A stretch of DNA of 64,000 nucleotides from Lagopus muta (lineage: Eukaryota > Chordata > Aves > Galliformes > Phasianidae), in assembly GCF_023343835.1 (NCBI RefSeq), contig NC_064433.1, forward strand, positions 183,475,777-183,539,776, read 5' to 3'. Below, in pieces: positions 1-9,710 of this stretch. Both the position numbers and the translations under genes were made by a program. Each line of letters starts with the position of its first letter. Position 1 is the stretch's first letter. The notes below the pieces were generated by a model that was not told the DNA's origin, searched no databases, and saw only the letters and a program-made list of their open reading frames with translations.

Positions 1-130
1 CGCACACAGCTGGTATCCCTGCTGCCCTCCTGTTGCAGTGACAGGGCCAGGCACTGAACTGCAGCACAGGCTTACATACTTCCAAGTCCAAGTCTCCACA
101 TCCCTTTTAGCAACAGGATCAGTAAGCAAA

Positions 131-475
131 CATAGAATCATCAAGGCTGGAAAAGACCTCTAAGATCACCTAGTCCAACCGTCAGCCTGTTCCCACCATG
201 GTCACTCACCTCATTCCTCAGTGCCAATCTCCATGGCTCCTGAACACCTCCAGGTATGGTGACTCCACCACCTACCTGGGCAGCCTGCACCAGTACCTCA
301 GCACACTTTCTGAAAAGAAGTCTTTCCTAATATCCAACCTGAACCTCCCCCGGCACAATTTGAGGCCATCACCTCTTCTATTGCTGTTACCTGAGAGAAG
401 AGGCAAACTCCCACCTCACCACAGCCTCCTGCTGTCAAGGCAGTTGTAGAATGATAAGGTCTCCCCTGAGCCTCC
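131..475 (-). mobile_element. CR1 LINE 3' fragment
   Basis: The left edge carries the inverted CR1 3' end (ATAGAATCATCAAGG, then AAAAGACC and TCCAACC blocks). It runs into the 3' part of ORF2 ('gtctcccctgagcctcct'). The element is transcribed leftward and is heavily 5'-truncated or internally deleted. It may belong to the same insertion as the CR1 DNA at 785-1845, separated by about 300 bp I cannot assign. Confidence 0.85.
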
Positions 476-784
476 TACAGAGGAAATAATCTCAGTGAAA
501 TTGGAGACCTCACCCACAAGTGGATGCACTGCACAGGACCTCCCAGGTGCCAGCAAAGGTTCTCCAAATCCTCACTGCAACTGGGGCTCTCCAGCAACTG
601 TGGATCTGGATGATGGTAAAACATCAGGGCAATTGTGATGTATCTTTCTTAATCACTATCGCTATCCTCATGTAGTAATGGTTAGGTGCCCTGCTCTGTA
701 TTATTCTTGCTGTATAATTTCACTTCTCTCATTGCTTAAATTTAAATAAACACACTTCAACTTCATCTGTGACCTTTGTGCTGA
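476..784. other. Unassigned spacer between CR1 pieces
   Basis: About 300 bp with no ORF of note and no recognisable CR1 blocks. It contains one plus-strand AATAAA near 745. It may be older host DNA or sequence carried between CR1 fragments. I see nothing else in it. Confidence 0.4.
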
Positions 785-1845
785 CTACTTCCACTGGCAA
801 AACGCACTCTCAGCCATCTCTTCTCCAGGCTGGTCTGGAGCCTTAAAAGCCCCAGGTCTTTAAGCCCTTCCTCATAGGGGAGATGCTGCAGCCCCCTCAT
901 AATCTTTGTTGCCCTCTGGTGGATTCTCTAGGAGTCAGTTTTTAAACTGAGGAACCCAGAATCGTACCAAGGCTGAGCAGAGGGGGAGGAACAAATCCCA
1001 CAACCTGCTGGCCACACTTTCTAAATGCATCCATATGCCTCTCTGTATATCCTAGCAATATCCTTGTACTCTTCTTGAGTTGCCTGCCCCTTCTTCCAAA
1101 GTTGATAAACTCTTCGTTTCCTCTCTTGAAGACTCAGCAAATCTCCCTGTTCAGCCAGCTCAGTCTTCTCCCCCTCAGTTGGGCACAGGGGCAGCCTGCT
1201 CCTTTAAGACTCCCTTCTTGAGCAATGTCCAGCCTTCCTGGACCCCTTTGACCTCCAGGACCATCTCTCAAGGAACTCCCCCAACCAATGTTCTAAATAG
1301 AACTCTATCACTCCATAGTTGCTATGCTCAAGACAGCTTCCAGCCACATCTCTCTCCAGCCCTTCCTGCTTTGTGAACAGCAATTCTAACTGAGCGCCCC
1401 CCTGGTAGGCTCTTATCAGCTGTGTCAGGCAGTTATCATTATCCATACACTCCAGGAACCTCCCAGACTTTTCTCTCTGCTGTATTTTATTTCCAGGAAA
1501 CGCTGGGTAAGTTGAAGCTCCCCATGAGAACAAGGGCTAGTGACGGTTGGACTTTTGCCAGTCACTTGTAGAATGCTTCATCTGCCTCTTCATCCCGGTT
1601 GGGTGGTTTATAACAGACTCCCACCAGGACGTCAGCTTTGTCAGCCTTCCCCTGCTCCTTATCCGTAAGGACTTCATAATTACCAACACTAAACCTGTAC
1701 AAATTCAAAACATTCTCCAACATTGAGAACCATCCCACTGCCACTCCTTCCTTGCCTATTCCACCTGAAGAGGTTATAGCCATCCATTGCAGCACTCCAG
1801 TCGTGACAATGATCCCACCATATTTCTGTGATGGTGACTAAGTCA
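785..1845 (-). mobile_element. CR1 LINE fragment with internal deletion (ORF2 N-terminal half)
   Basis: The right part encodes, on the minus strand, degraded pieces of the CR1 ORF2 endonuclease (EEP) domain, including VGVCYKPPN and the region that in intact copies reads ITETWWD. The left part (785-1020) is from the C-terminal end of ORF2. The central reverse-transcriptase segment is missing, so the copy is internally deleted at about 1020-1030. Several stops and frameshifts make it a pseudogene. Confidence 0.8.
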
Positions 1846-1848
1846 AAG

Positions 1849-2146
1849 AATCACAGAATCATTAAGGTTAGAAAAGATCTCTAAGATCATCTGGTCTAAC
1901 CAACTACCACCAACACTGCCACTAAATCGTGTCCATCAGCACCACATCTGCACTTTTTCACACCTAGGTGCAGTGACTCCACCTCCACCCCAGGCAGCCT
2001 GTTCCTATGTCTGACCACTCTTTCAGACAAATCAGTTTTTCATTTTTCCTAATATCCAACCTGAACCTTCCCTGGAGCAACTTGAGCTATTTAACTTGTC
2101 CTGTCACTGTTACCTACAAGAGACTGAACCCCACTTCACCACAGCC
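1849..2146 (-). mobile_element. CR1 LINE 3' fragment
   Basis: It starts with an inverted octamer tail (AGAATCACAGAATCATTAAGG) and continues through the CR1 3' UTR and ORF2 end to about 2146, where the next CR1 3' end begins at once. The copy is short, leftward-transcribed and 5'-truncated. Confidence 0.85.
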
Positions 2147-2148
2147 GT

Positions 2149-2541
2149 ATCACAGAACCACAGAATTGTAGGGGTTGGAAGGGACCTCCAGAGATCATTG
2201 AGTCCAACCCCCTGCCAAAGCACGTTCCCTACAGCAGGTCGCACAGGTAGACATCCAGGCAGGTCTTGAACATCTCCAGAGAAGGAGACTCCACCACCTC
2301 CCTGGGCAGCCTGTTCCAGTGCTCCGTCACCTCACTGTAAAGAAGTTCTTGCGCATGTTTGTGTGGAACTTCCTATGCTGCAGTTTCTGGCCGTTTCCCC
2401 TTGTCCTGTCTCCACTCACCACTGAAAAGAGTCCGGCCTCACCACTATGGCCCCCACACCTCAGATATTTATAGACCTGGATCAGGTCCCCTCTCAGTCT
2501 TCTTTTCTCAAGGCTGAACAGACCCAGTTCACTCAGCCTTT
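2149..2541 (-). mobile_element. 3' portion of a near full-length CR1, separated by a nested insertion
   Basis: This piece carries a CR1 3' end (CACAGAATTGTAGGGGTTGG) and, on the minus strand, codons for the ORF2 C-terminus ([15 protein letters not shown]). It stops abruptly at CTCAGCCTTT, where the 3' tail of another CR1 begins. The sequence that should follow in a CR1, TTTCCTCATAGGGGAGATG, is found at 5920-5938. I therefore read 2149-2541 and 5918-9705 as one element interrupted by the CR1 at 2542-5917. Confidence 0.85.
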
Positions 2542-2621
2542 AGAATCATAGAATCACTAAGGTTGGAAAAGACCTAAAAGATCATCCAGTCCAACCATTC
2601 ACCTATTGCCAATAGCTCCTA

Positions 2622-3158
2622 CTAAACCATGTCCCTCAACGCAACATCCAGTCTTTCCTTGAACACCCCCAGGGTTGGTGACTCCACCACCTCCCTGGGC
2701 AGTCCATTGCAGTGCCTGACCACCCTTTCTGAAAAGTAATACTTCCTCATGTCCAGCCTGAATCTCCCCTGCCATAGCTTGAAACCATTCCCTCTGGTCC
2801 TATCACTAATGACACGAGAGAAGAGGCCGACCCCCAGCTCACTACAACCTCCCTTCAGGAAGTTATAGAGAGCAATGAGGTCTCCCCTGAGCCTCCTCTT
2901 CTCCAGGCTGAACATTCCCAGCTCCTTCAGCCTCTCCTCATAAGCCCTGTGTTCCAGACCCCTCACCAGCTTTGTTGCGCTCCTTTGAACACGTTCCAGG
3001 GCCTCAATATCTTTCTTGCAGTGAGGGGCCCAAAACTGGACACAGTACTCGAGGTGCGGCCTCACTAGTGCTGAATATAGGGGAACAATCACCTCTCTGC
3101 TCCTGCTTGCAACACTGTTTCTGATGCAAGCCAGGATGCCATTGGCCTTCTTGGCCAC
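2622..3158 (-). pseudogene. CR1 ORF2 C-terminal fragment
   Basis: This 178-residue open segment encodes the end of the CR1 ORF2 polyprotein after the reverse transcriptase core, with recognisable blocks [18 protein letters not shown] and [16 protein letters not shown]. It is split from the upstream RT segment by an in-frame TGA where relatives read NMS(R/Q)QCA. It is part of the nested CR1, not a host gene. Confidence 0.85.
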
Positions 3159-3170
3159 CTGGGCACACTG

Positions 3171-4070
3171 TCAGCTCATGTTCAGCCGAGCATCAATCAA
3201 TACCCCCAGGCCCATTTCCTCTACGCAGTCCTCCAGCCACACCGCCCCAAGCCTGTAGCGTCGCCTGGGGTTGTTATAGCCAAAGTGCAGGACCCGGCAT
3301 TTGGCCTTGTTGAAACTCATCCCATTGGCTCCAGCCCAGCTCTCCAGCCTGTCCAGATCCTTCTGTATGGCCTCGCTACCCCCAGGCAGATCCACACTTC
3401 CAGCCAATTTGGTGTCATCTGCGAATTTACTGAGGGTGCACTCGATGCCCTCATCCAGGTCATCAATAAAGATATTGAAGAGGACAGGCCCCAGCACCGA
3501 CCCCTGCGGAACACCACTCACGACTGGTCGCCAGCTGGATTTGACTCCATTCACCACCACTCTCTGTGCCCGGCCCTCCAGCCAGCTCCTCACCCAGCCA
3601 AGAGTGTACCCATCCAAGCCTCGGGCTGCCAGCTCCTGCAGGAGAATGCTGTGGGAGACAGTGTCAAAGGCTTTGCTGAAGTCTAGGTAGACCACATCAA
3701 CAGCCTTTCCTTCATCCACCAGATGGGTCACTAGATCATAGAAGGAGATCAGGTTGGTCAAACAGGACCTGCCCTTCATGAACCTATGCTGGCTAGGCCT
3801 GATCCCCCGCTCATCCCGCACATGCCGCATGATCTCCCTCAAGACAATCTGCTCCATAACCTTCCCTGGCACCGAGGTCAGGCTGACAGGCCTGTAGTTC
3901 CTCGGATCCTCCTTACGACCTTTCTTATAAATGGGAGTCACATTGGCAAGCCTCCAGTCTTCTGGGACCTCACCAGTCAACAAGGAGCGCTGACAGATGA
4001 TGGAAAGCGGCTCGGCTGTCACCTCCGCCAGTTCCCTCAGCACTCTCGGGTGGATCTCATCTGGCCCCAT
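3171..4070 (-). pseudogene. CR1 ORF2 reverse transcriptase fragment
   Basis: About 300 open residues cover the CR1 reverse transcriptase. Motifs in order are [54 protein letters not shown] (first catalytic Asp), [11 protein letters not shown] and [12 protein letters not shown] (the FADD catalytic pair). A frameshift near 4100 cuts it from the upstream linker, and a stop near 3170 ends it early. Confidence 0.9.
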
Positions 4071-4325
4071 CGACTTGTGACAGTCCAGCTGGAGCAGTAG
4101 GTCTCTGTTTCTTCCAGAATCACAGGGGGGTTAGTGTGCTCCCCGGCCGAGATTACCAGGTCAGAGAGAGGAGTATCCTGAGGATAACTGGTCTGACTTT
4201 TAAAGACAGACGTAAAGAAGGCATTCAGAACCTCCGCCTTTTCCTTATCCTCAGTGGTCACATTCCCAGCCTCATCCAGCAAAGAGTGGATATTCTCCTT
4301 TGTCCTCCTCTTACTGTTAATGTAT

Positions 4326-4703
4326 TTATAAGAGTTTCTTATTCCTTTTCACACCAGCGGCTAGGTTAAATTCAAGCTGGGCTTTTGCCTTTCTGATTTC
4401 ACCTCTACACATCCTAACAACTTTCCTGTATTCATTCTGAGTGGCCTGTCCCTCTTTCCACAGGCAGTAGATTCTCTTTTTCTCCTGGAGCCTCAGGAAT
4501 AGCTCCCTATTCATCCACGCCGGTCTTCTTCCCCGCCGGCTCATTTTGCAGCTCAGGGGGACTGCCTGCTCCTGCGCCCTTAAGACTTCCTTCTTGAAGA
4601 GCAACCAGCTCTCTTGGACCCCTTTACTCGCTAAGACTGAATGCCAGGGGACTCCCCCTATTAGTCCCCTGAACAATTCAAAGTCCGCCCTCCTGAAGTC
4701 CAA
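4326..4703 (-). pseudogene. CR1 ORF2 linker fragment (between endonuclease and RT)
   Basis: A 125-residue open piece corresponds to the segment between the EEP endonuclease and the RT. It contains FRRADFELFRGL and RRGRRPAWMNRELF, which parallel [12 protein letters not shown] and [13 protein letters not shown] in the neighbouring CR1 copy. It is frameshifted at both ends and is part of the nested CR1. Confidence 0.8.
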
Positions 4704-4864
4704 GGTAGCAGTATTACTATTCCCCCTCCATGAATCACGAAGTCTATCATTTCATGGTCACTCTGTCCAAGACAGCCTCCAACCTCCACATCTCCCACCA
4801 AACCTTCCCTGTTTGTGAACAGCAGGTCTAGTGGGGCAGTTCCTCTCGTGGGCTCTCTGACCAG

Positions 4865-5536
4865 CTATATCAGGAAGTTGTCCTCTACGCATTCCAGAAA
4901 CCTCCTAGACTGCTTCCTCTGTGCTGTTCTATACTCCCAGCATATGTCAGGGAAGTTAAAGTCCCCCATGAGGACAAGGGCAGGGGACTGTGCAGCTTGT
5001 GCCAGCTGCTTATAGAATACCTCGTCTGTTTCTTCATCTTGATTTGGGGGTCTATAACAGACACCCACCAGGGTGCCTGTCTTGTCAGCCCTTCCTCTGA
5101 TCTTTACCCATAGGGATTCAACGTTATCGTCCCCAGTCATAATCTCAGTAGCGTAAAAGCATTCCCTAACATAGAGAGCTACACCTCCACCCCGCCTTCC
5201 TTGCCTATCTTTCCTGAAGAGTTTATAGCCATCCATTGCAGCACTCCAATCGTGGGAGCAATCCCACCACGTTTCCGTTATGGCAACTAGGTCATAGTTT
5301 GCCTGCTGCACAATGGCTTCCAACTCTTCTTGTTTGTTGCCCATGCTGCGTGCATTAGTGTAGACGCACCTCAGCTGAGCCCCTCGCCTCTCACCTAATC
5401 CCATTACCATTTCCCCAGGCTGCTCTCTAGCAGGCCTGGCTTTATCCTCCTCCCCCTTCCTATCTAGTTTAAAGCCCTCTCTACAAGTCCCGCCAGCTCC
5501 TGGGCAAGTATCCGTCTCCCTTTTGGAGACAAGCAA
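4865..5536 (-). pseudogene. CR1 ORF2 endonuclease (EEP) fragment
   Basis: This open piece encodes the CR1 apurinic-like endonuclease domain: [47 protein letters not shown] and VLMGDFNFPDICW. In intact elements this domain nicks target DNA to prime reverse transcription. The frame is closed by a stop near 4865, before the SDHE block, so the copy is non-functional. Confidence 0.88.
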
Positions 5537-5917
5537 TTCCCATCAGTAGACCTCAGGCCAGATGCCGAGTAGACCACCCCATGATCAAAGAATCCAAAAT
5601 TTTTACGCTTGCACCAGCCTCTCAGCCATGCATTTATAAGATGGCTTTTCCTGGTCATCTCAGCGTTCATCCCTGCCACCAAGGGAATACTGGCAAACAC
5701 TACTTGTATGCCCGCTCCATCAACTAACTTCCCCAGTCTCCTAAAATCATTTTTTATAATCCTCAGGCTTCTAACAGGGATCTCATCACTGCCGGCCTGA
5801 ACTATCAATAGAGGGTAATAATCAGAGGGGCGGATAAGGCTGGGGAGTTTTCTAGAAATATCCCTGACCCGGGCTGCAGGAAGGCAGCACACCTCCCTAC
5901 GGGTAGGGTCAGGCCTA
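5464..5917 (-). pseudogene. CR1 ORF1 esterase-like C-terminal domain
   Basis: About 150 open residues upstream of ORF2 carry REVCCLPAARVRDISRKL, VQAGSDEI, LRIIKNDFRRLGKLVDGAG, FFDHG and RRILAQELAGLVERALN. This matches the SGNH/esterase-like domain described for ORF1 of some CR1 LINEs. The GDS nucleophile block is missing because the element is 5'-truncated here. The few N-terminal residues in the same frame beyond 5917 come from the host CR1 across the junction. Confidence 0.75.
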
Positions 5918-6016
5918 CCTTTCCTCATAGGGGAGATGCTCCAGGCCCCTCACCATCTTCGTGGCCCTCCGCTGGACTCTTTCCAAGAGATCCCTGTCTT
6001 TTTTGTACTGGGGAGC

Positions 6017-8482
6017 CTAGAACTGGACGCAGTACTCCAGATGAGGCCTTACCAGGGCAGAGTAGAGGGGAAGGATCACCTTCCTCAACCTGCTGGCCAT
6101 GCTCTTTATAATGCATCCCAGGATGCCATTGGCCCTCTTGGCCACAAGGGCACACTGCTGGCTCATGGCCAACCTGTCATCCACCAGGACACCCAGGTCC
6201 CTTTCCGCAGAGCTCCCCTCCAGCAGGTCATCCCCCAACCTGTACTGGTGCATGCAATTATTCCTCCCCAGATGCAAGACTCTACACTTGCTTTTGTTAA
6301 ACCTCATCCAGTTTTTTTCTGCCCAGCTCTCCAGCCTATCCAGGTCTTGCTGAATGGCAACACAGCCTTCAGGCGTGTCAGCCAATCCTCCCAACTTCGT
6401 ATCATTGGCAAACTTGCTGAGGGTGGCCATTATCCCCTCATCAAGGTCATTGATGAAGATGTTGAACAAGACCAGACCCAGCACAGACCCCTGAGGAACA
6501 CCGCTAGTTACAGGCCTCCAACCGGACTCTGCACCACCAACAACAACCCTCTGCGCTCTGCCAGTCAGCCAGTTCTCAACCCACCTCACTGAACACTCAT
6601 CTATCCCACAGTTCCTCAGCTTTGTTATAAGGACATCATGGGGGACAGTATCAAATGCCTTGCTGAAATCAAGGTAAACTACATCCACTGCTCTCCCCCT
6701 ATCCACCCAGCCAGAGACAACATCATAGAAGGCTACCAGGTTGGTCAAGCACGACCTCCCCCTTGTGAACCCGTGCTGACTACTCCTGATAACCTCCTCT
6801 TCTTCCAGTTGTCTGGAGATGACATCCAGCACAAGCTGTTCCATCACCTTTCCAGGGACAGAGGTGAGGCTGACTGGCCTATAATTGCCTGAGTCTTCCT
6901 TCTTGCCTTTTTTGAAGACCGGGGTGACGTTGGCTATCTTCCAGTCTTCAGGCACCTCCCCCATTCTCCAAGACTTCTCAAAGATGACCGAAAGCAGTTC
7001 AGCAATCACCTCTGCCAGCTCCTTCAGCACCCGTGGATGAATCCCATCGGGTCCCATGGATTTCTGAACATTGATGTTGCCTAGGCGCTCCCGGACCACC
7101 TCTTCCCTGACAGAAGGGGGGTCTTCCATTCCCCAGACCCTCTCACTAACCTCCAGGGTCTCAGATTCCCGAGGGGGAGCTTTTTCACTGAAGACAGAAG
7201 CAAAGAAGGCATTCAGTATCTCCGCCTTCTCAGCATCCCCCGTTACCAGAACACCCCCGTCACTTAGCAGGGGAGCCACATTCTCCCTTGTCTCCCTTTT
7301 ACTGTTAATGTACTTGAAAAAACCTTTTTTATTATCCTTTATCCCCTTTGCCAGATTTAATTCCAGGTGGGCTTTAGCCTTCCTTGTCGCATCCCTGCAG
7401 GCCCTGACAACATTCCTGTATTCTTCCCAAGTAATCAAACCCTTTTTCCACATTTCATGGGCTTTCTTTCCTTTGAGTTTGTGCACGAGCTCCTTGCTCA
7501 TCCACACAGGTCTCCTGCCACCCTTTCCCGATTTCTTCCTCACAGGGACGCACCGATCCTGAGCTTGGAAGAAGAGCTGCTTAAATGCTGACCAGCTCTC
7601 ACAGGCCCCCTTGCCTTCCAACACCTTAGCCCATGAGACAGCTCCAAGTAGGCCCCGAAAGAGATCGAAGTTGGCTCTCCTAAAGTCCAGGATAGCAATC
7701 CTACTTTTTGCTTTACTTCTTCCACTCAGGATCTTGAACTCCACCATCTCGTGGTCACTACAACCCAAGCTGCCCCCGACCTTTACTTCCCTGACAAGCC
7801 CTTCTCTATTAGTGAGAATAAGGTCCAGCAGTACCCCTCTCCTCGTCGATTCCTCAACCACCTGCATCAGGAAGTTGTCTTCAACATATTGCAGGAACCG
7901 TCTGGACCACGCATGCCTGGCCACATTGCTTTTCCAGCAAATATCTGGATAATTGAAGTCCCCCATAAGCACCAGCGCCTGGGATCGTGACGCTGCTTCC
8001 AACTGTTTGTGGAAGGCCTCATCAACCTCCTCCTCCTGATCAGGGGGCCTGTAGCACACACCCACAACGGTGTCAGCCATACCAGCCCGCCCCTTGATTC
8101 TCACCCACAAGCTCTCCACTGCTACACCACTCTCCCCCAGGTGGAGTTCAATACATTCAAGCTGCTCTCTTACGTAAAGAGCAACTCCACCACCCCACCT
8201 CGCCGGCCGATCTTTCCTAAAAAGCACATAGCCCTCCATGACGACATTCCAGTCATGCGAGCTGTCCCACCACGTCTCTGTGATCGCAATGAGATCATAA
8301 CCATGTGACCGCATGCAGATCTCCAACTCTTCCTGTTTATTTCCCATACTGCGCGCATTAGTGTATAGACACTTCAGGGAGGCAGCATTCCCCTGCCACA
8401 CTCCATCCCTTTGAACTCCACCCTCGTCACCCATCAAGTTCACTTTTGAGCCTTGAACTACCTGAACCTCAGCAGTCCTCAT
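6017..8482 (-). pseudogene. CR1 ORF2 (endonuclease-reverse transcriptase), 821-codon open frame
   Basis: This is the longest open frame in the window. Starting from the ATG at 8482 it encodes an EEP endonuclease in roughly residues 35-260 ([60 protein letters not shown]). A linker follows, then the reverse transcriptase in roughly residues 470-740 ([49 protein letters not shown]). The catalytic FADD reads FAND (AAT at 6405-6407 on the minus strand), which should abolish polymerase activity. The frame ends at a TAG (6017-6019) exactly where the nested copy has the Trp of CVQFWAP, so the stop is a TGG-to-TAG mutation. The C-terminus lies across the nested element at 2149-2541. This is a transposon remnant, not a host gene. 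Confidence 0.93.
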
Positions 8483-8505
8483 TTTGTCCCCTTCCCCCTT
8501 CTTTC

Positions 8506-9640
8506 CTAGTTTAAAGATCTTTCAATGAGGCCTGCCAGCTCCTGGGCTAGGATCCTTTTATCCCTTGTAGACAGTTGAGCTCCATCTGCAGCCATCATGC
8601 CAGGAGCCAAGTAAATTGCCCCATGGTCAAAAAAAACCAAAGTTCTTGTGCCTGCACCATCCTCTAAGCCATTTATTGATGAGGAGGGTTTTTTTATCCT
8701 CTCAGCGTCCTTCCCCGCCACTGAAGGGATAGAAGACCACCTGCACTCCCGCACCATCCAGTACCCTCCCCAGACCCTTGAAGTCATTCTTGATAACCCT
8801 TAGGCTTCTCTTGGCAGCATCATCACTGCCAACCTGAACTACCAATAAGGGGTAGTAGTCAGATGGGTGAATAAGCCCAGGCAGCTTTCTAGAGATGTCC
8901 CTGACCCGTGCCCCAGGGAGGCAGCACACTTCCCTCCGGGTGGGGGCAGGTCAACATATTGGGCCCTCAGTTCCTTGTAGAAGGGAATCACCAACAACTA
9001 TCACCCTCCTTTCTTTACCAGAAGAGGCGGTCTTCAAGCATGGAGCCGACCGCCTCTCCTTAGCAAAGCTCGGAGGCTGTTCCACCACCTCATTCTCAGC
9101 CTCCTCACCCTCCAGTTCCAGGGTTTCAAACCTATTACTCAGAGGCACCTGAGGAACAGAGGTGGGACGTGCTGCCATTCCTCTTCTCCTCTCAAGTCAG
9201 CTCTGTCGGTTTGACCACGGCAAGGGAGAGAGCCCACTACAGGCTGGGGGTTGCAATCTCTGCTTGTTTCTCACAGTTACACCACCAGTCTATCTCCCTC
9301 TCACAGTCTCTAATGGATCTTAACCTCTCCACCTCCTCCCTAAGCTCCGCCACAAGGCTGAGCAGCTCATCCACCTGCTCGCACCTCCTGTAGGTGCCAT
9401 CCCTCCCATCGTCCCCCCAGCAGACTCAGGCACTCCCTGCAGCCAGAGACTTGAACTGCTGCAGTTCGGGGCAGTCCCTCCATCTGGGTCGCCACAGCCT
9501 TCTTGGTCTCTAGCAGATGGCGGGCTTGCTCCATGTTTGAACTTACAGCCTCCGGGTCAGCAAGTGGGAGAGCAGTCACCGGAGCAAGGACAAGAACACT
9601 GATGCGTCCTGTTGCAAGACCCACCTCCCACACCTACTGG
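8506..9640 (-). pseudogene. CR1 ORF1, frameshifted (coiled coil plus esterase-like domain)
   Basis: ORF1 of the near full-length CR1 is readable in three frames. The 5' part (about 9220-9400) encodes a charged heptad-like segment typical of CR1 ORF1 (EEVERLRSIRDCEREI). The middle part has RRVIVVGDSLLQGTEGPIC, holding the GDS nucleophile block of SGNH hydrolases. Next come CCLPGARVRDISRKLPGLI, PLLVVQVGSDD and IKNDFKGLGRVLDGAG, then after a frameshift FFDHGAIY and [16 protein letters not shown] to the stop at 8506. It is preserved in order but broken. Confidence 0.75.
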
Positions 9641-9710
9641 TGCAGCAATGGGCAGCAACACCCTTTTTCCACCGGGCACATTAGGTGGGCAGGAGCTTAT
9701 TTCAGGGAGT

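Larger units (their letters stand above)
2542..5917 (-). mobile_element. Long CR1 LINE nested inside another CR1
   Basis: The 3' tail (AGAATCATAGAATCACTAAGG inverted) is at 2542 and the 5' break, within ORF1, is near 5917. It encodes in order on the minus strand the end of ORF1 (esterase-like domain), then ORF2 with endonuclease ([34 protein letters not shown]) and reverse transcriptase ([27 protein letters not shown]). The FADD catalytic motif is intact, but frameshifts near 4100, 4300 and 4730 and stops, such as a TGA near 3168-3170, break ORF2. CCTTT occurs at both junctions and may be a short target duplication or microhomology. CR1 is a non-LTR retrotransposon; this copy is 5'-truncated and dead. 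Confidence 0.9.
5918..9705 (-). mobile_element. Near full-length CR1 LINE, 5' and central part
   Basis: This is the larger part of the CR1 whose 3' end lies at 2149-2541. It contains ORF1 (coiled coil plus esterase-like domain, about 8506-9640) and most of ORF2 (6017-8482). Together the two parts give about 4.2 kb, close to the length of a complete CR1. Another CR1 3' end starts at 9711, so the 5' limit is set only approximately. Disabling changes are a FADD-to-FAND substitution, a TAG in ORF2, frameshifts in ORF1, and the nested insertion. Confidence 0.9.

Noticed and set aside
3285-3690. Plus-strand open frames of 129-133 residues
   Set aside because: They are antisense shadows of the CR1 reverse transcriptase.
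2622-8482. Endonuclease/reverse transcriptase frames as host genes
   Set aside because: All belong to CR1 LINEs by motif order, flanking 3' tails and copy number; they are broken by stops, frameshifts or catalytic changes.
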